A stretch of DNA of 52,525 bases from Ruminococcus sp. (GCA_017456845.1 JAFTIP010000003.1:1-52525); one strand, 5' to 3'; shown: positions 7,711 through 16,582, counted from the stretch's first letter. The notes: generated by a model not told the origin, from the letters alone. Numbers and translations: made by a program.

Positions 7711-7988
7711 TAGAGTGAGTCAAGTATATCCAAATCAGATTTTTGAGGGATAATTTTTACTCACTTGTTGTTAAAATACTCGTGAATCCGTCAGGATTCA
7801 CTGCGTTTTTGCCTAAATTGAGCCAAAATTCTCACCTCAAAAATTCTTCGACCTAAATCTTTTGGAGTTTCAGTTGATTTTGGGTGGCTGAGGACATCGC
7901 AAGGCTGACGCCTTGGGGTGTCCGAAACGCTCAAAAGCAGCGAAAACACTAAGATTTAGGCTGGTTCGGATATGCTTGACTCACTCTA
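7711..7988. mobile_element. MITE-like element with ~30-bp terminal inverted repeats and TA ends
   Basis: The left end TAGAGTGAGTCAAGTATATCC (7711-7731) is repeated in inverse at the right end (7968-7988) with one change, and similarity continues to about 30 bases. The 278-bp body has no transposase ORF but contains internal hairpins: GTGAATCC-GTCA-GGATTCAC, and CAAGGC-TGAC-GCCTTG. TA at both outer ends fits TA target duplication as made by IS630/Tc1-mariner-type transposases. It lies between the thiamine pyrophosphokinase and nitroreductase genes, and its right end supplies the last codons of the former. Element type is inference from structure. Confidence 0.75.
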
Positions 7989-8596
7989 ACAAGAAGCAAC
8001 GTGCCGTTATCAACACTTACCTCTGCCACCTTGCCTTTTGTAACCTCATTGCTTACACCGTACTGATAGTCACAGGTGATTTCGGCATTCTCCAAGGGGT
8101 ATTTTGCGTTTTTTATTGTAATGCCTGTAGTCTTTCCAAAAATATTAATAAGCGAAAAATAAGGGTAGGTATCAGGAATATACACAGGCTCACTGCCTAC
8201 TGCCTGCATTTCGCAGTAATCGTCGGCAATTATAGCTTTAAAACCCTTATCAAAAAGCATCTTGAGAATAGAAACATTACCCAAGGTGTGGTCTAACCTC
8301 TGGCCGATAACGCCTAAAATAAGAAAATCCTCAAAGCCTCTTTTTATGGCTTCCTTAACAGCAAAAACTGTGTCGGTGTCGTCCTTCTCAGTTGGCAAAA
8401 CAATTGTCTCCACCTCAAGGTTGGGGTTTTCGGAGGAATCAAAATCGCCAACAATCAGGTCGGGCTCAACACCCAAACCAACACTGTGCCTCAGTCCGCA
8501 GTCGCAGAAAATATAAAAATCCTCAGAGGAAAGATATTTTTTTATATCATCATAATTCAAAATATCGGCTCCGCCGACTATAACGCACCTTTTCAT
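7949..8596 (-). CDS. thiN: thiamine pyrophosphokinase, C-terminus altered by an inserted element
   Basis: The 215-residue enzyme transfers pyrophosphate from ATP to thiamine, giving the cofactor thiamine diphosphate. Family motifs are present in order: ILNYDDIKKYL, FCDCGLRHS, DLIVGDFDSSE, PTEKDDTDT, VIGQRLDHTLGN and a C-terminal beta-rich part ending KGKVAEVSVDNGTLLLV. Everything after that (VRVSQAYPNQPKS) is encoded by the terminal inverted repeat of the MITE-like element, which replaced the native stop. The catalytic region lies before the insertion, so the protein is probably still active. GGAGGGG precedes the ATG, and a promoter lies at 8629-8657. Confidence 0.9.
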   Translation of the reverse strand: MKRCVIVGGADILNYDDIKKYLSSEDFYIFCDCGLRHSVGLGVEPDLIVGDFDSSENPNLEVETIVLPTEKDDTDTVFAVKEAIKRGFEDFLILGVIGQRLDHTLGNVSILKMLFDKGFKAIIADDYCEMQAVGSEPVYIPDTYPYFSLINIFGKTTGITIKNAKYPLENAEITCDYQYGVSNEVTKGKVAEVSVDNGTLLLVRVSQAYPNQPKS

Positions 8597-8628
8597 AATA
8601 TCCCCTCCTCAGTTTTTATGCTTTTGAT

Positions 8629-8657
8629 ATTGTAACACATATATCACTAATTTGCAA
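8629..8657 (-). promoter_or_regulatory. sigma-A promoter of thiN
   Basis: Minus-strand TTGCAA (8652-8657) and TACAAT (8629-8634) with 17 bases between. No room or sequence for a TPP riboswitch is seen between it and thiN. Confidence 0.6.
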
Positions 8658-8692
8658 AACAAACATTAACTCTTAAAATTCCCATTAACACA

Positions 8693-8718
8693 AAAGCCCC
8701 GCAATAAAACGGAGCTTT
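8693..8718 (-). terminator. intrinsic terminator after glmS
   Basis: AAAGC-CCCG pairs with CGGAGCTTT around CAATAAAA, with one mismatch. On the minus strand it is followed by TTTTGTGTT. It lies between the 71-bp repeat and the thiN promoter. Confidence 0.65.
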
Positions 8719-8760
8719 GATTATATCAGGTTATTCAAAAATTATAAATTAACGCTTCAA

Positions 8761-8831
8761 CCCACCGTTGATGATAGGTTACCTTTATATGAACTTTTCC
8801 AAAGGTGGAACCGCCCACCGTGGCTAACGGT
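8761..8831 (-). repeat. 71-bp structured repeat, copy 2, abutting the glmS stop codon
   Basis: On the minus strand it begins ACCGTTAGCCACGGTGGGC immediately after the glmS TAA and ends CAACGGTGGG. Same length and orientation as the copy at 1098-1168. The two share both ends and the CCTTTGGAAA centre, with many changes between. Confidence 0.75.
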
Positions 8832-10658
8832 TTATTCAACGGTTACGGATTTTGCAAGGTTTCTGGGCTTATCTACGTCATTACCGCGAAGAACAGAAGA
8901 ATAGTAAGCCACAAGCTGTAAGGGAACAATTGCAGACATAGGCATAAGCATTTCCTCACACATAGGAACTCTTATAATCTCGTCGGCAACATCCTCGCCA
9001 ACCTCAAAGCCTTCACCGCAAACAAGAAGCACCTTGGCACCTCTTGCCTTAACCTCTTTGATGTTTGAGATGGTCTTGTCAAAAAGGTCAGACTGAGTAG
9101 CAACTGCAATAACAGGCATACCGTCGGTAATAAGTGAGATTGTGCCGTGCTTTAATTCACCTGCGGCATAACACTCGGAATGAATGTAGGAAATCTCCTT
9201 AAGCTTTAAAGAGCCCTCCATAGAAAGTGCATAGTCAAAGCCTCTGCCGATGTAAAGCAGGCTTTCAGCCTTAATAAGCTCCTTAGCAGCTTCCTTTGAG
9301 ATTGCATCGGTAGATTTAATAATCTCGGCAATTCTTTCGGGCATAGCCATAAGCTCTGCAGTCAGACGCTTGCACTCTGCCTCTGAAATCTTGCCCTTTG
9401 CAAAAGCAAGCTCAAAGGAAAGCATATACATAACAGCAATCTGAACCATATATGCCTTTGTGGATGCAACTGCAATTTCAGGGCCTGCGTGAGTGTAAAC
9501 AAGCATATCAGACTCTCTGGCAATGGAGCTGCCCTTTGCGTTAACAACGCCCATAACCTTTGCACCTAATGCCTTAGAAACTCTTAAAGCCTCCAAAGAG
9601 TCGGCAGTTTCGCCCGACTGAGAAATAATAATAACCAAGTCACCCTCAGAAACCAAGGGAGCACGGTATCTGAATTCAGAAGCAATATCAACCACAACGG
9701 GAACTCTTGCTAATTTTTCAATGGCATATTTACCAACCATACCTGCGTGCATTGCAGTACCGCAGGCTACAATGAACACCTGCTTGATGTCCTTAAGGCT
9801 CTCTACTGTAATAGCACATTCCTCAAGGCTGGGCATACCGTGGAAAACTCTGGGAGCAATGGTTTTGCGTACAGCGTCAGGCTGCTCGTTGATTTCCTTA
9901 AGCATATAATGCTCATAACCGCCCTTTTCAGCAGCATCCATATCCCAGTCAGCTGTCTTAAGCTCTTTTTCAATGGGATTGCCCTTTAAATCGGTAAAGC
10001 ATATGTTACCCTCGGCAATGCGGGCAATCTCGTCGGGCTCTAAAAGGTAATAATCTTTAGTATACTTGATAATAGCAGGAACATCGGAAGCAATAAAGCC
10101 TTCCTCGTCCTTAACGCCGACAATAAGAGGGCTTCCTCTTCTTACGGCATAAATTACATTTGGAATATCCTTAAAAAGAATACCTAAAGCAAATGAACCT
10201 GTAACCTCAGAAAGAGTCTTTTCAATAGCCTTAACAGGGTCGCCTTCGTAATTATAATCTAAAAGCTTTGCCACAACCTCGGTGTCGGTTTCGCTGTAAA
10301 ACTCGCGACCCTCAGCTTCGAGTCGCTCTTTGAGCTCACGGTAATTCTCGATAATACCGTTATGTACCAGAGTTACATATTCACCGCCGATATGGGGGTG
10401 GGAGTTAATGTCAGAGGGCTTACCGTGAGTCGCCCAACGGGTGTGGCCGATACCTGCACTGCCTACAGGGAAAGCCTCTGCCTTCATTTTATTTTCAAGG
10501 TTTTTAAGTCTGCCTTCAGCCTTAATAACGTTTACCTCGCCGTTTTCAAAAACTGCAATACCTGCTGAGTCATAACCGCGGTACTCAAGCTTTGAAAGTG
10601 CGTTTACAAGAACTTCACTGCAATCATTTTTACCTACATATCCGACAATTCCGCACAT
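8832..10658 (-). CDS. glmS: glutamine-fructose-6-phosphate aminotransferase (isomerizing)
   Basis: The 608-residue enzyme makes glucosamine-6-phosphate from fructose-6-phosphate and glutamine, the entry step to UDP-GlcNAc. The N-terminal glutaminase starts MCGIVGYVG (Cys2 is the nucleophile), with LEYRGYDSAG and HTRWATHG. Two SIS sugar-isomerase domains follow (ACGTAMHAG, ISQSGETADS, YIGRGFDYALSMEGSLKLKE), and the usual DKPRNLAKSVTVE end is intact. AAGGAGATG precedes the ATG. Only 36 bases separate it from the upstream dehydratase gene, so there is no space for a glmS ribozyme, and it is probably co-transcribed from the promoter at 12649. That links amino-sugar supply to surface glycan synthesis. 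Confidence 0.97.
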   Translation of the reverse strand: MCGIVGYVGKNDCSEVLVNALSKLEYRGYDSAGIAVFENGEVNVIKAEGRLKNLENKMKAEAFPVGSAGIGHTRWATHGKPSDINSHPHIGGEYVTLVHNGIIENYRELKERLEAEGREFYSETDTEVVAKLLDYNYEGDPVKAIEKTLSEVTGSFALGILFKDIPNVIYAVRRGSPLIVGVKDEEGFIASDVPAIIKYTKDYYLLEPDEIARIAEGNICFTDLKGNPIEKELKTADWDMDAAEKGGYEHYMLKEINEQPDAVRKTIAPRVFHGMPSLEECAITVESLKDIKQVFIVACGTAMHAGMVGKYAIEKLARVPVVVDIASEFRYRAPLVSEGDLVIIISQSGETADSLEALRVSKALGAKVMGVVNAKGSSIARESDMLVYTHAGPEIAVASTKAYMVQIAVMYMLSFELAFAKGKISEAECKRLTAELMAMPERIAEIIKSTDAISKEAAKELIKAESLLYIGRGFDYALSMEGSLKLKEISYIHSECYAAGELKHGTISLITDGMPVIAVATQSDLFDKTISNIKEVKARGAKVLLVCGEGFEVGEDVADEIIRVPMCEEMLMPMSAIVPLQLVAYYSSVLRGNDVDKPRNLAKSVTVE

Positions 10659-10694
10659 AGGAACATCTCCTTTTAGTTAGGGTGTGTGTTTTCT

Positions 10695-12602
10695 TTAGTT
10701 TATTTTATGCTTGAAAGTAGGAACTATTGCGGAAAGCATTTCTACAACCTTTTCGCTATTGTTTTCTTCTGCATATTTTTTAAGCTCAGTAAGCTTATTA
10801 AGCAAATCTTCTTCGTCTATGGCAATCTGATTACCGATGAAGATTTTTTTGTTTTCGGTGGATTTAAGCCCCTCTTCGTTCATTAAAAGCTCTTCAAAAA
10901 GCTTTTCGCCGGGGCGAAGTCCCGTAAATTTAATCTCAACGTCCCTGTAAGGAACCTTGCCGTACATTCTGATAAGGTTCTCGGCAAGAGTTGTAATCTT
11001 AACAGGGTCACCCATATCAAGAACAAAAATCTCGCCGCCATGGGCCATGGCACCTGCCTGAAGAACTAACGACACCGCCTCAGGAATAGTCATAAAGTAA
11101 CGGATAATGTCGGGATGAGTAACGGTAACCGGCTTGCCGCTTTCAATCTGGCGGCGAAAAAGGGGAATAACCGAGCCGTTAGAGCCTAACACGTTACCGA
11201 AGCGAGTTGTAACAAATTCTGTTTTTGTGCTGTGCTGTGCCTTATACTGAGCAATCATTTCACAGCAGCGTTTTGTGGCACCCATAACATTTGTGGGATT
11301 AACCGCCTTGTCGGTGGAAATCATAACAAACTTTTCAACGCCGTAATTTTCCGCTAAAGTTGCAACGTTGTATGTGCCGAAAATATTGTTTTTAACGGCC
11401 TCTTCGGGCGAGGTTTCCATTAAAGGAACGTGCTTATGGGCAGCAGCGTGGAAAACAATGTGAGGTTTATATTCCTTAAAAATGCTTTCCATTTTGTCGT
11501 AATCTCTTACCGAAGCAATAAGAGTAACAAAATTAAGTCCGTCATCATGCTCCAGACGAAGCTCCTGCTGAATATCATAAGCGTTATTTTCGTATATATC
11601 TACTATAATAATCTGCTTAGGGTCATAATTTGCAATCTGCCTTACAAGCTCAGAGCCTATGGAACCGCCGCCGCCTGTAACCATGCATACCTTGCCTTTA
11701 ATAAATGCTTTTATGCTGTCTTTATCAAAAGAAATGGGGTCTCTTCCCAACAAATCTTCAATTTTAATATCCTGAACCTGCTTAAGCAAGCCCTTGCCGC
11801 TGCTTGTATCATCAAAATAAAGCTGGCTTAAATAAGGCACCATTTTGATATTGCACTGGGTTTCGGAGCAGATTTCAAGAATCTGCTTTCTTTCTTCATC
11901 AGTACAGGACGGAATGGCAAACAAAATAAGAGAAATATTGTTTGCTTTACAAATCTGAGGGATGTCCTGAGTATTGCCCAAAACAGGTACACCGTTTATC
12001 TTGGTGCCGTACTTTGCACGGTTATCATCAACAAGACAAACAGGAAAAATATCGTGAGAGGGGTTATTGGGGTCGCTTTTAGCACTTTCAATATCGGCTA
12101 AAATAAGCTTTGCAGCCTGACCCGCACCTACAATCAGGGTACGGCGGGCATTTTCTTCTCGTCCTGCTTCGGTGAGCCTTACAATAGCCTGTTTAAAAAG
12201 CAACCTTACCAGAAGCATACAGAAAAGCGAAGAAAGGTAAAAAATCACAAAATAAAGCACAGGAAGCTGGCGGTCAAAAATATTAAAATAATATGCAAAC
12301 ACACCGCTTAACATAAAGCTTAAGGTAACGGCTATACCGCAAACCAAAAAGTCTTTTTTGCCGTAAAGCCGCCAAAAAAACGAGTAGGCTCCTAAGCTTA
12401 ACAAAAACAAAACGGTAAAAAGTCCCACAATGCCAAGCAAAAGCGTCATGGTAGACCACGGAACCGAAAGTGAATCGGCTGTATGGGCACCACGCAGAAT
12501 ATCCGCCCACATCAACGCAAGATTGGCAAACGTACCTGTTACCGCCACAATAAGTATATCTGCAATTAATAGAAATCCCTTACGGGAACTGAACTTCTTC
12601 AT
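10695..12602 (-). CDS. membrane nucleotide-sugar 4,6-dehydratase (PglF/FlaA1/CapD family)
   Basis: This 635-residue protein has four N-terminal membrane helices (within about 10-137), a first Rossmann domain (RTLIVGAGQAAK, about 154-165), and a catalytic SDR domain starting VTGGGGSIGSELV (308-320). The active site shows ISTDKAVNPTNVMGATKR. Met replaces the usual SDR tyrosine and K444 is retained, which is diagnostic of PglF/WbpM-type UDP-GlcNAc 4,6-dehydratases. The product would be a UDP-4-keto-6-deoxy-HexNAc for bacillosamine- or QuiNAc-type sugars. It is transcribed divergently from the phosphoglycosyltransferase gene and with glmS. The aminotransferase and acetyltransferase needed for bacillosamine are not in the window, so the exact sugar is open. 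Confidence 0.9.
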   Translation of the reverse strand: MKKFSSRKGFLLIADILIVAVTGTFANLALMWADILRGAHTADSLSVPWSTMTLLLGIVGLFTVLFLLSLGAYSFFWRLYGKKDFLVCGIAVTLSFMLSGVFAYYFNIFDRQLPVLYFVIFYLSSLFCMLLVRLLFKQAIVRLTEAGREENARRTLIVGAGQAAKLILADIESAKSDPNNPSHDIFPVCLVDDNRAKYGTKINGVPVLGNTQDIPQICKANNISLILFAIPSCTDEERKQILEICSETQCNIKMVPYLSQLYFDDTSSGKGLLKQVQDIKIEDLLGRDPISFDKDSIKAFIKGKVCMVTGGGGSIGSELVRQIANYDPKQIIIVDIYENNAYDIQQELRLEHDDGLNFVTLIASVRDYDKMESIFKEYKPHIVFHAAAHKHVPLMETSPEEAVKNNIFGTYNVATLAENYGVEKFVMISTDKAVNPTNVMGATKRCCEMIAQYKAQHSTKTEFVTTRFGNVLGSNGSVIPLFRRQIESGKPVTVTHPDIIRYFMTIPEAVSLVLQAGAMAHGGEIFVLDMGDPVKITTLAENLIRMYGKVPYRDVEIKFTGLRPGEKLFEELLMNEEGLKSTENKKIFIGNQIAIDEEDLLNKLTELKKYAEENNSEKVVEMLSAIVPTFKHKIN

Positions 12603-12648
12603 CGCTGTACCTCTTAAAAAGATATAATGTACACAATTTTACAAATAA

Positions 12649-12677
12649 ATTATACTACTTATAACCCTTAATGTCAA
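12649..12677 (-). promoter_or_regulatory. strong sigma-A promoter of the dehydratase-glmS operon
   Basis: Consensus TTGACA (12672-12677) and TATAAT (12649-12654) on the minus strand with 17 bases between, 47 bases upstream of the dehydratase ATG. Confidence 0.8.
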
Positions 12678-12703
12678 TTAAAGATTAATATAAACATTTT
12701 TCG

Positions 12704-12731
12704 TTGATTTTCTCATTTTATATGTTATAAT
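12704..12731 (+). promoter_or_regulatory. sigma-A promoter of the glycan locus
   Basis: TTGATT (12704-12709) and TATAAT (12726-12731), 16-base spacer, back to back with the opposite promoter. No further clear promoter was seen before 22881, so the locus may be one long operon. Confidence 0.7.
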
Positions 12732-12791
12732 ATAAGTTGTATTATTGGAAAGTGTTGCTTATTGCTTTTATTTATATCGAGGGGTAGAGAT

Positions 12792-13427
12792 ATGTATAAA
12801 TTTTTTAAGCGTTTTTCAGACGTAATCATTTCTTTTCTGGGGCTCATTATTTTATCACCGGTTTTGGCTATTACCGCACTTTTGATTAAAATCGATTCCA
12901 AGGGTCCTGTTATCTTTAAACAGCAAAGACTTGGAAAAGACGGAAAAGTCTTCGATATCTATAAATTCCGCAGTATGTGCGTAGGTGCCGAGCACACAGG
13001 TTCAGGCGTTTATTCCGGCAAGGGTGACGCAAGAGTGACAAAGGTAGGCAAATTCATCCGTGCCACAAGCATTGATGAGCTTCCTCAGCTTGTAAATATT
13101 CTTAAAGGTGATATGAGCATAATAGGTCCCCGTCCTCCGCTTACATACCACCCTTGGCCTTTGGAGGATTATTCTGAGGAACAAAGGCATATGTTTGATG
13201 TTCGTCCCGGCGTTACCGGATGGGCTCAGGTAAACGGCAGAAAAGACGTTGAGTGGAACAGAAGAATCGAGCTTAACGTATGGTATACAAGGAATATATC
13301 CTTTGGCCTTGACTTTAAGATTTTCTTTGTAAGTATTTTTAAGGTACTTAAAAATGCCGACAACGAAAACACCCGCGAAACAGCCGCCAAAGCTCAGGCA
13401 GAAAAGAAGGAAGCAGTCGCCAAATAA
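12792..13427 (+). CDS. initiating phosphoglycosyltransferase (bacterial sugar transferase, PglC-like)
   Basis: The 211-residue protein is a monotopic phosphoglycosyltransferase of the PglC/WcaJ C-terminal type. It has an N-terminal reentrant hydrophobic helix (residues 10-32), KVFDIYKFRSM, the catalytic Asp-Glu pair D95-E96 in SIDELPQLVN, MSIIGPRP, and DVRPGVTGWAQ. It moves a sugar-1-phosphate from a UDP-sugar to undecaprenyl phosphate and so starts glycan assembly on the inner membrane face. An ATG 30 bases upstream is in frame, but GAGGGGTAGAG supports the start used here. A Lys/Glu-rich tail (190-211) follows the core. Pairing with the divergent PglF-type dehydratase suggests that the first sugar is a di-N-acetyl- or N-acetyl-deoxyhexose. 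Confidence 0.9.
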   Translation: MYKFFKRFSDVIISFLGLIILSPVLAITALLIKIDSKGPVIFKQQRLGKDGKVFDIYKFRSMCVGAEHTGSGVYSGKGDARVTKVGKFIRATSIDELPQLVNILKGDMSIIGPRPPLTYHPWPLEDYSEEQRHMFDVRPGVTGWAQVNGRKDVEWNRRIELNVWYTRNISFGLDFKIFFVSIFKVLKNADNENTRETAAKAQAEKKEAVAK

Positions 13428-13468
13428 CTTTAATCACATAATTTAAACAAAATAGCGGAGATGTTTAT

Positions 13469-14383
13469 ATGCAACTTCTTCTGACCGGTGCGTTTCAGTA
13501 TACGGAAAGCCAGATTGCCTCGCTTAAAAACGCAGGTTTTGAAATTACATATGTTCAGAACGAACTGCAGGAACTCAGCAGAGACTGCAGTAAGTTTGAT
13601 GCAGTTGTATGCAACTCTCTTTTTGTATACAATGACGTTGAAAAATTCAAAAACCTTAAGGCTGTTCAGCTTACCAGTGCAGGCTACGACAGAATCCCGG
13701 TAAGCAAGTTTGCACAAAAAGGCATAGCTCTTTTTAATGCCAAAGGAGTTTACAACATTCCTATGGCAGAGTGGGCTGTACTTAAAGCTCTTGAAATTTA
13801 TAAAAACTCCAAATTTTTCTATAAAAATCAGGAGCAAAAGCTTTGGGAGAAAAACCGTAATCTTTTTGAGCTTTACGGCAAAACTGTGCTTATTGTGGGC
13901 GTAGGCAACATTGGTCAAGAATGTGCAAAACGCTTCAAGGCATTCGGAACCAAGGTTTTAGGGGCAGATATTTTCGACAGCAAGTGCGAATTTATAGATG
14001 AATTCTTTTATATGGACAGTCTGCACTCTGCTTTAAAGCTTGCCGATATTATTGTGATGTGCCTGCCTCTTAACGATAAAACCGAACACCTGATAAACAA
14101 AGAAACCCTTAGCTTTTTTAAAGAAAACGCAGTGCTCATAAATATTTCAAGAGGAAAAATCATCAATGAGCCTGACCTTATACAAAAAATTTCTGAAAAC
14201 AAACTTTTGGGAGCAGCCTTGGATGTTTTTGAGGAAGAGCCTCTGAATCCGGCCAATCCACTTTGGAGCAATCCGAAGGTATACGTTACACCTCACAACA
14301 GCTTTGTGTCAGACGCCGTAAGCCAAAGGCTTTTTGAACTCATATACAAAAACCTGACTGAATTTGATTACGGCAAAAATTAA
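13469..14383 (+). CDS. D-isomer-specific 2-hydroxyacid dehydrogenase family protein
   Basis: The 304-residue protein has the two-lobed D-hydroxyacid dehydrogenase fold. The NAD-binding GVGNIG lies at 144-149, and the catalytic residues are R228 (NISRGKIINE), E257 (LDVFEEEP) and H276 (VTPHNS). It would interconvert a 2-oxo acid and a D-2-hydroxy acid with NAD(H). It sits between the initiating transferase and a Ddl ligase, with 17 bases to the next ORF. The VanH family (D-lactate formation) uses the same fold and also sits beside a ligase, but this sequence is short and divergent. A role in making an acid substituent for the glycan is equally possible. Substrate unknown. Confidence 0.85.
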   Translation: MQLLLTGAFQYTESQIASLKNAGFEITYVQNELQELSRDCSKFDAVVCNSLFVYNDVEKFKNLKAVQLTSAGYDRIPVSKFAQKGIALFNAKGVYNIPMAEWAVLKALEIYKNSKFFYKNQEQKLWEKNRNLFELYGKTVLIVGVGNIGQECAKRFKAFGTKVLGADIFDSKCEFIDEFFYMDSLHSALKLADIIVMCLPLNDKTEHLINKETLSFFKENAVLINISRGKIINEPDLIQKISENKLLGAALDVFEEEPLNPANPLWSNPKVYVTPHNSFVSDAVSQRLFELIYKNLTEFDYGKN

Positions 14384-14400
14384 TTTTTGAAAGGTATATT

Positions 14401-15447
14401 ATGGATAAAAAATCAATTCTTATTATATTCGGCGGAAATTCAACCGAACACGAAGTATCCTGTAAATCGGTTATGAATTTCATCAAAAACATCCCCGGCG
14501 AAAAGTATGAAAAACACCTTGTAGGCATAACCAAAAACGGTGAGTGGATGTACTACACCTCCGACACCGCCTTAATCCCGCAATGCAAATGGGCAGAGGA
14601 GCCCTCAAATGTTTCTGCACTGCTTTGCCCCAACAAAGGTCTTGTACTTTTAGACGGCAAAAACTCAGTTATTAAAATTGACGTAATTATTCCCGTGCTT
14701 CACGGCAAAAACGGCGAGGACGGCACAATTCAGGGCCTTTTCGAGCTTTGCTCTATTCCCTACGTCGGTTGCGGTGTTGTAGCATCCTCGGTTTCTATGG
14801 ATAAAGCCTACACAAAAATCATTGTGGACAGCTTAAAGGAAATTCCTCAGGCTGATTTTGTTCTGGTAAGAGAGGGCGACAGCAACAACTACATAGAAAA
14901 AGCCGAAGAAAAACTTGGATACCCAATGTTTGTAAAGCCCTGTAAATCAGGCTCTTCTCAGGGTGTTTCCAAGGCAGAAAACCGCACAGAGCTTATTTCC
15001 GCCGTAAATCTGGCTCTTACCCACGACTCTAAGGTGCTAATTGAAGAAACTATCAAAGGCAGAGAGCTTGAATGTGCTGTTCTTGAAAAAGACGGTGAAA
15101 TCGTTTGTTCCAATGCAGGCGAAGCAGTAGCTGGCGACGTTTTCTACAGCTATGAGGCTAAATATAACAACTCCGACTCAAAAACAGTCCTTAATCCCGA
15201 TATTCCCGAAGGCGTTAACGAAAAAGTAAGAAAATACGCTGAAGCTATTTTCAGAGCTTTGGGCTGTAACGGCCTTTCAAGAGTTGACTTTTTTATGGAA
15301 GAGGACGGCAACGTTGTTTTCAACGAAATCAACACGCTTCCCGGCTTTACCGAAATCAGCATGTATCCCATGATGATGGATGCCGTAGGCTACCCCATAG
15401 AAAAACTTATGGAAGAGCTTATTGAAGGAGCAGGACTCTCAAAATAA
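14401..15447 (+). CDS. ddl: D-alanine--D-alanine ligase family (DdlA type)
   Basis: The 348-residue ATP-grasp enzyme has FGGNSTEHEVS at the N-terminus, PVLHGKNGEDGTIQGLFEL, FVKPCKSGSSQGVSK, the omega-loop segment FYSYEAKY, and NEINTLPGFTEISMYP. These are the usual Ddl signatures. The tyrosines of the omega loop are those of D-Ala-D-Ala ligases; VanA/VanB D-Ala-D-Lac ligases differ there. The expected product is the D-Ala-D-Ala dipeptide for peptidoglycan precursors. It is unusual to find it inside a glycan locus next to a hydroxyacid dehydrogenase, so a second ligase acting on another acceptor cannot be excluded. No vanX-like dipeptidase is present. Confidence 0.9.
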   Translation: MDKKSILIIFGGNSTEHEVSCKSVMNFIKNIPGEKYEKHLVGITKNGEWMYYTSDTALIPQCKWAEEPSNVSALLCPNKGLVLLDGKNSVIKIDVIIPVLHGKNGEDGTIQGLFELCSIPYVGCGVVASSVSMDKAYTKIIVDSLKEIPQADFVLVREGDSNNYIEKAEEKLGYPMFVKPCKSGSSQGVSKAENRTELISAVNLALTHDSKVLIEETIKGRELECAVLEKDGEIVCSNAGEAVAGDVFYSYEAKYNNSDSKTVLNPDIPEGVNEKVRKYAEAIFRALGCNGLSRVDFFMEEDGNVVFNEINTLPGFTEISMYPMMMDAVGYPIEKLMEELIEGAGLSK

Positions 15448-15465
15448 CAGAAAGCAGGAAGTCTA

Positions 15466-16569
15466 ATGAAATTTGTTCTAATTTCGCCTAAAAACCGCAC
15501 GGCTTATAACTTCCGCGGCGACCTTATTAAAGATATAATCGCCAAAGGCTATGAGGTTATTGTAACAGGGCCTAACGATATAGATGTAGAGAAAATCGAG
15601 GCTCTGGGTGCAAGGTTTGTAAAAATACCTATGGAAAAAACCGGTGTTAATCCTGTTTCGGACCTTAAGTACATAAAAGCACTTAAGAAGCTTTTCAAGG
15701 AAGAAAAACCCGACATAACCTTTGGCTACACCATAAAGCCTGTTATCTACGGTGCAATTGCGGCAAAGCTTTCAAAGGTTAAGCACATATATTCTATGAT
15801 TGCAGGTGCCGGTTACGTTTTTGTTGCAAAAACCACAAAAGCAAAGCTTATCCGCTTTGTTGTAAAGCTTCTTTACAAAATAGGCTTTGCCTGTGCCGAC
15901 AAGGTTGTATTTATGAACCCCGATGACCTTAACGACTTCACATCCCTTAAGCTTCTAAAAAAAGAGAAATGCGTAATGGTCAACGGCTCGGGCGTTAATA
16001 TGGAGCGTTTTGAAAAATGCAACATCCCTGAAGAACCGATTTTCTTTATGCTTTCCCGTGCACTTCATTCAAAAGGCGTGGCCGAATACCTTAAAGCCGC
16101 AGAAATTGTAAAAGCAAAGCACCCTGAAGCAAAATTTATGTATCTTGGCGAAATAGACGAAAGCATGCAGGACTCCCTAAAAAAAGAAGAGGTTCAGTAT
16201 TATATAGATAAGGGTATTATCAACTACTATCCCGAGCACCCCGACGTAAGAATTTACTACAGGCAATGCTCTGTGTTTGTTCTGCCCTCTTACCGAGAAG
16301 GCATCCCAAGAACCGTTCAGGAAGCTATGTCTATGGGAAGACCTGTTATTGTTACAGATGCTCCCGGCTGCCGCGAAACTGTTATGGACGGTAAAACAGG
16401 ATTTATGGTAGAAGTTAAAAACTCAGATTCTCTTGCAGAAGCAATGTGTAAATTCATAGAAAACCCCCAGCTCATTAAGACTATGGGCGAAGAAAGCTAC
16501 AAATATTGTAAAGAAAAATTTGATGTCCGTAAAATCAACGAGGTTTTGATGGGACATTTAGGAATATAA
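15466..16569 (+). CDS. glycosyltransferase family 4, PglA-like
   Basis: The 367-residue GT-B enzyme begins [20 protein letters not shown], has the family [12 protein letters not shown] segment, an [17 protein letters not shown] nucleotide-binding turn, and the retaining-enzyme motif [20 protein letters not shown]. Its general sequence pattern resembles Campylobacter PglA, which adds alpha-1,3-GalNAc to undecaprenyl-diphospho-bacillosamine. By context it would add the second sugar to the lipid-linked acceptor made by the phosphoglycosyltransferase at 12792. The donor is probably a HexNAc or HexNAcA from the two UDP-sugar enzymes encoded downstream. It is the only glycosyltransferase in the locus, so either the repeat unit is short or other transferases lie elsewhere. 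Confidence 0.88.
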   Translation: MKFVLISPKNRTAYNFRGDLIKDIIAKGYEVIVTGPNDIDVEKIEALGARFVKIPMEKTGVNPVSDLKYIKALKKLFKEEKPDITFGYTIKPVIYGAIAAKLSKVKHIYSMIAGAGYVFVAKTTKAKLIRFVVKLLYKIGFACADKVVFMNPDDLNDFTSLKLLKKEKCVMVNGSGVNMERFEKCNIPEEPIFFMLSRALHSKGVAEYLKAAEIVKAKHPEAKFMYLGEIDESMQDSLKKEEVQYYIDKGIINYYPEHPDVRIYYRQCSVFVLPSYREGIPRTVQEAMSMGRPVIVTDAPGCRETVMDGKTGFMVEVKNSDSLAEAMCKFIENPQLIKTMGEESYKYCKEKFDVRKINEVLMGHLGI

Positions 16570-16582
16570 CAGGAGGCTAAGT

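Noticed and set aside
10659-10694. glmS ribozyme upstream of glmS
   Set aside because: The gap is only 36 bases, far too short for the ribozyme core.
13469-15447. vanHA-type glycopeptide resistance operon
   Set aside because: No vanX or regulator is present, and the ligase has the omega-loop tyrosines of ordinary D-Ala-D-Ala ligases.
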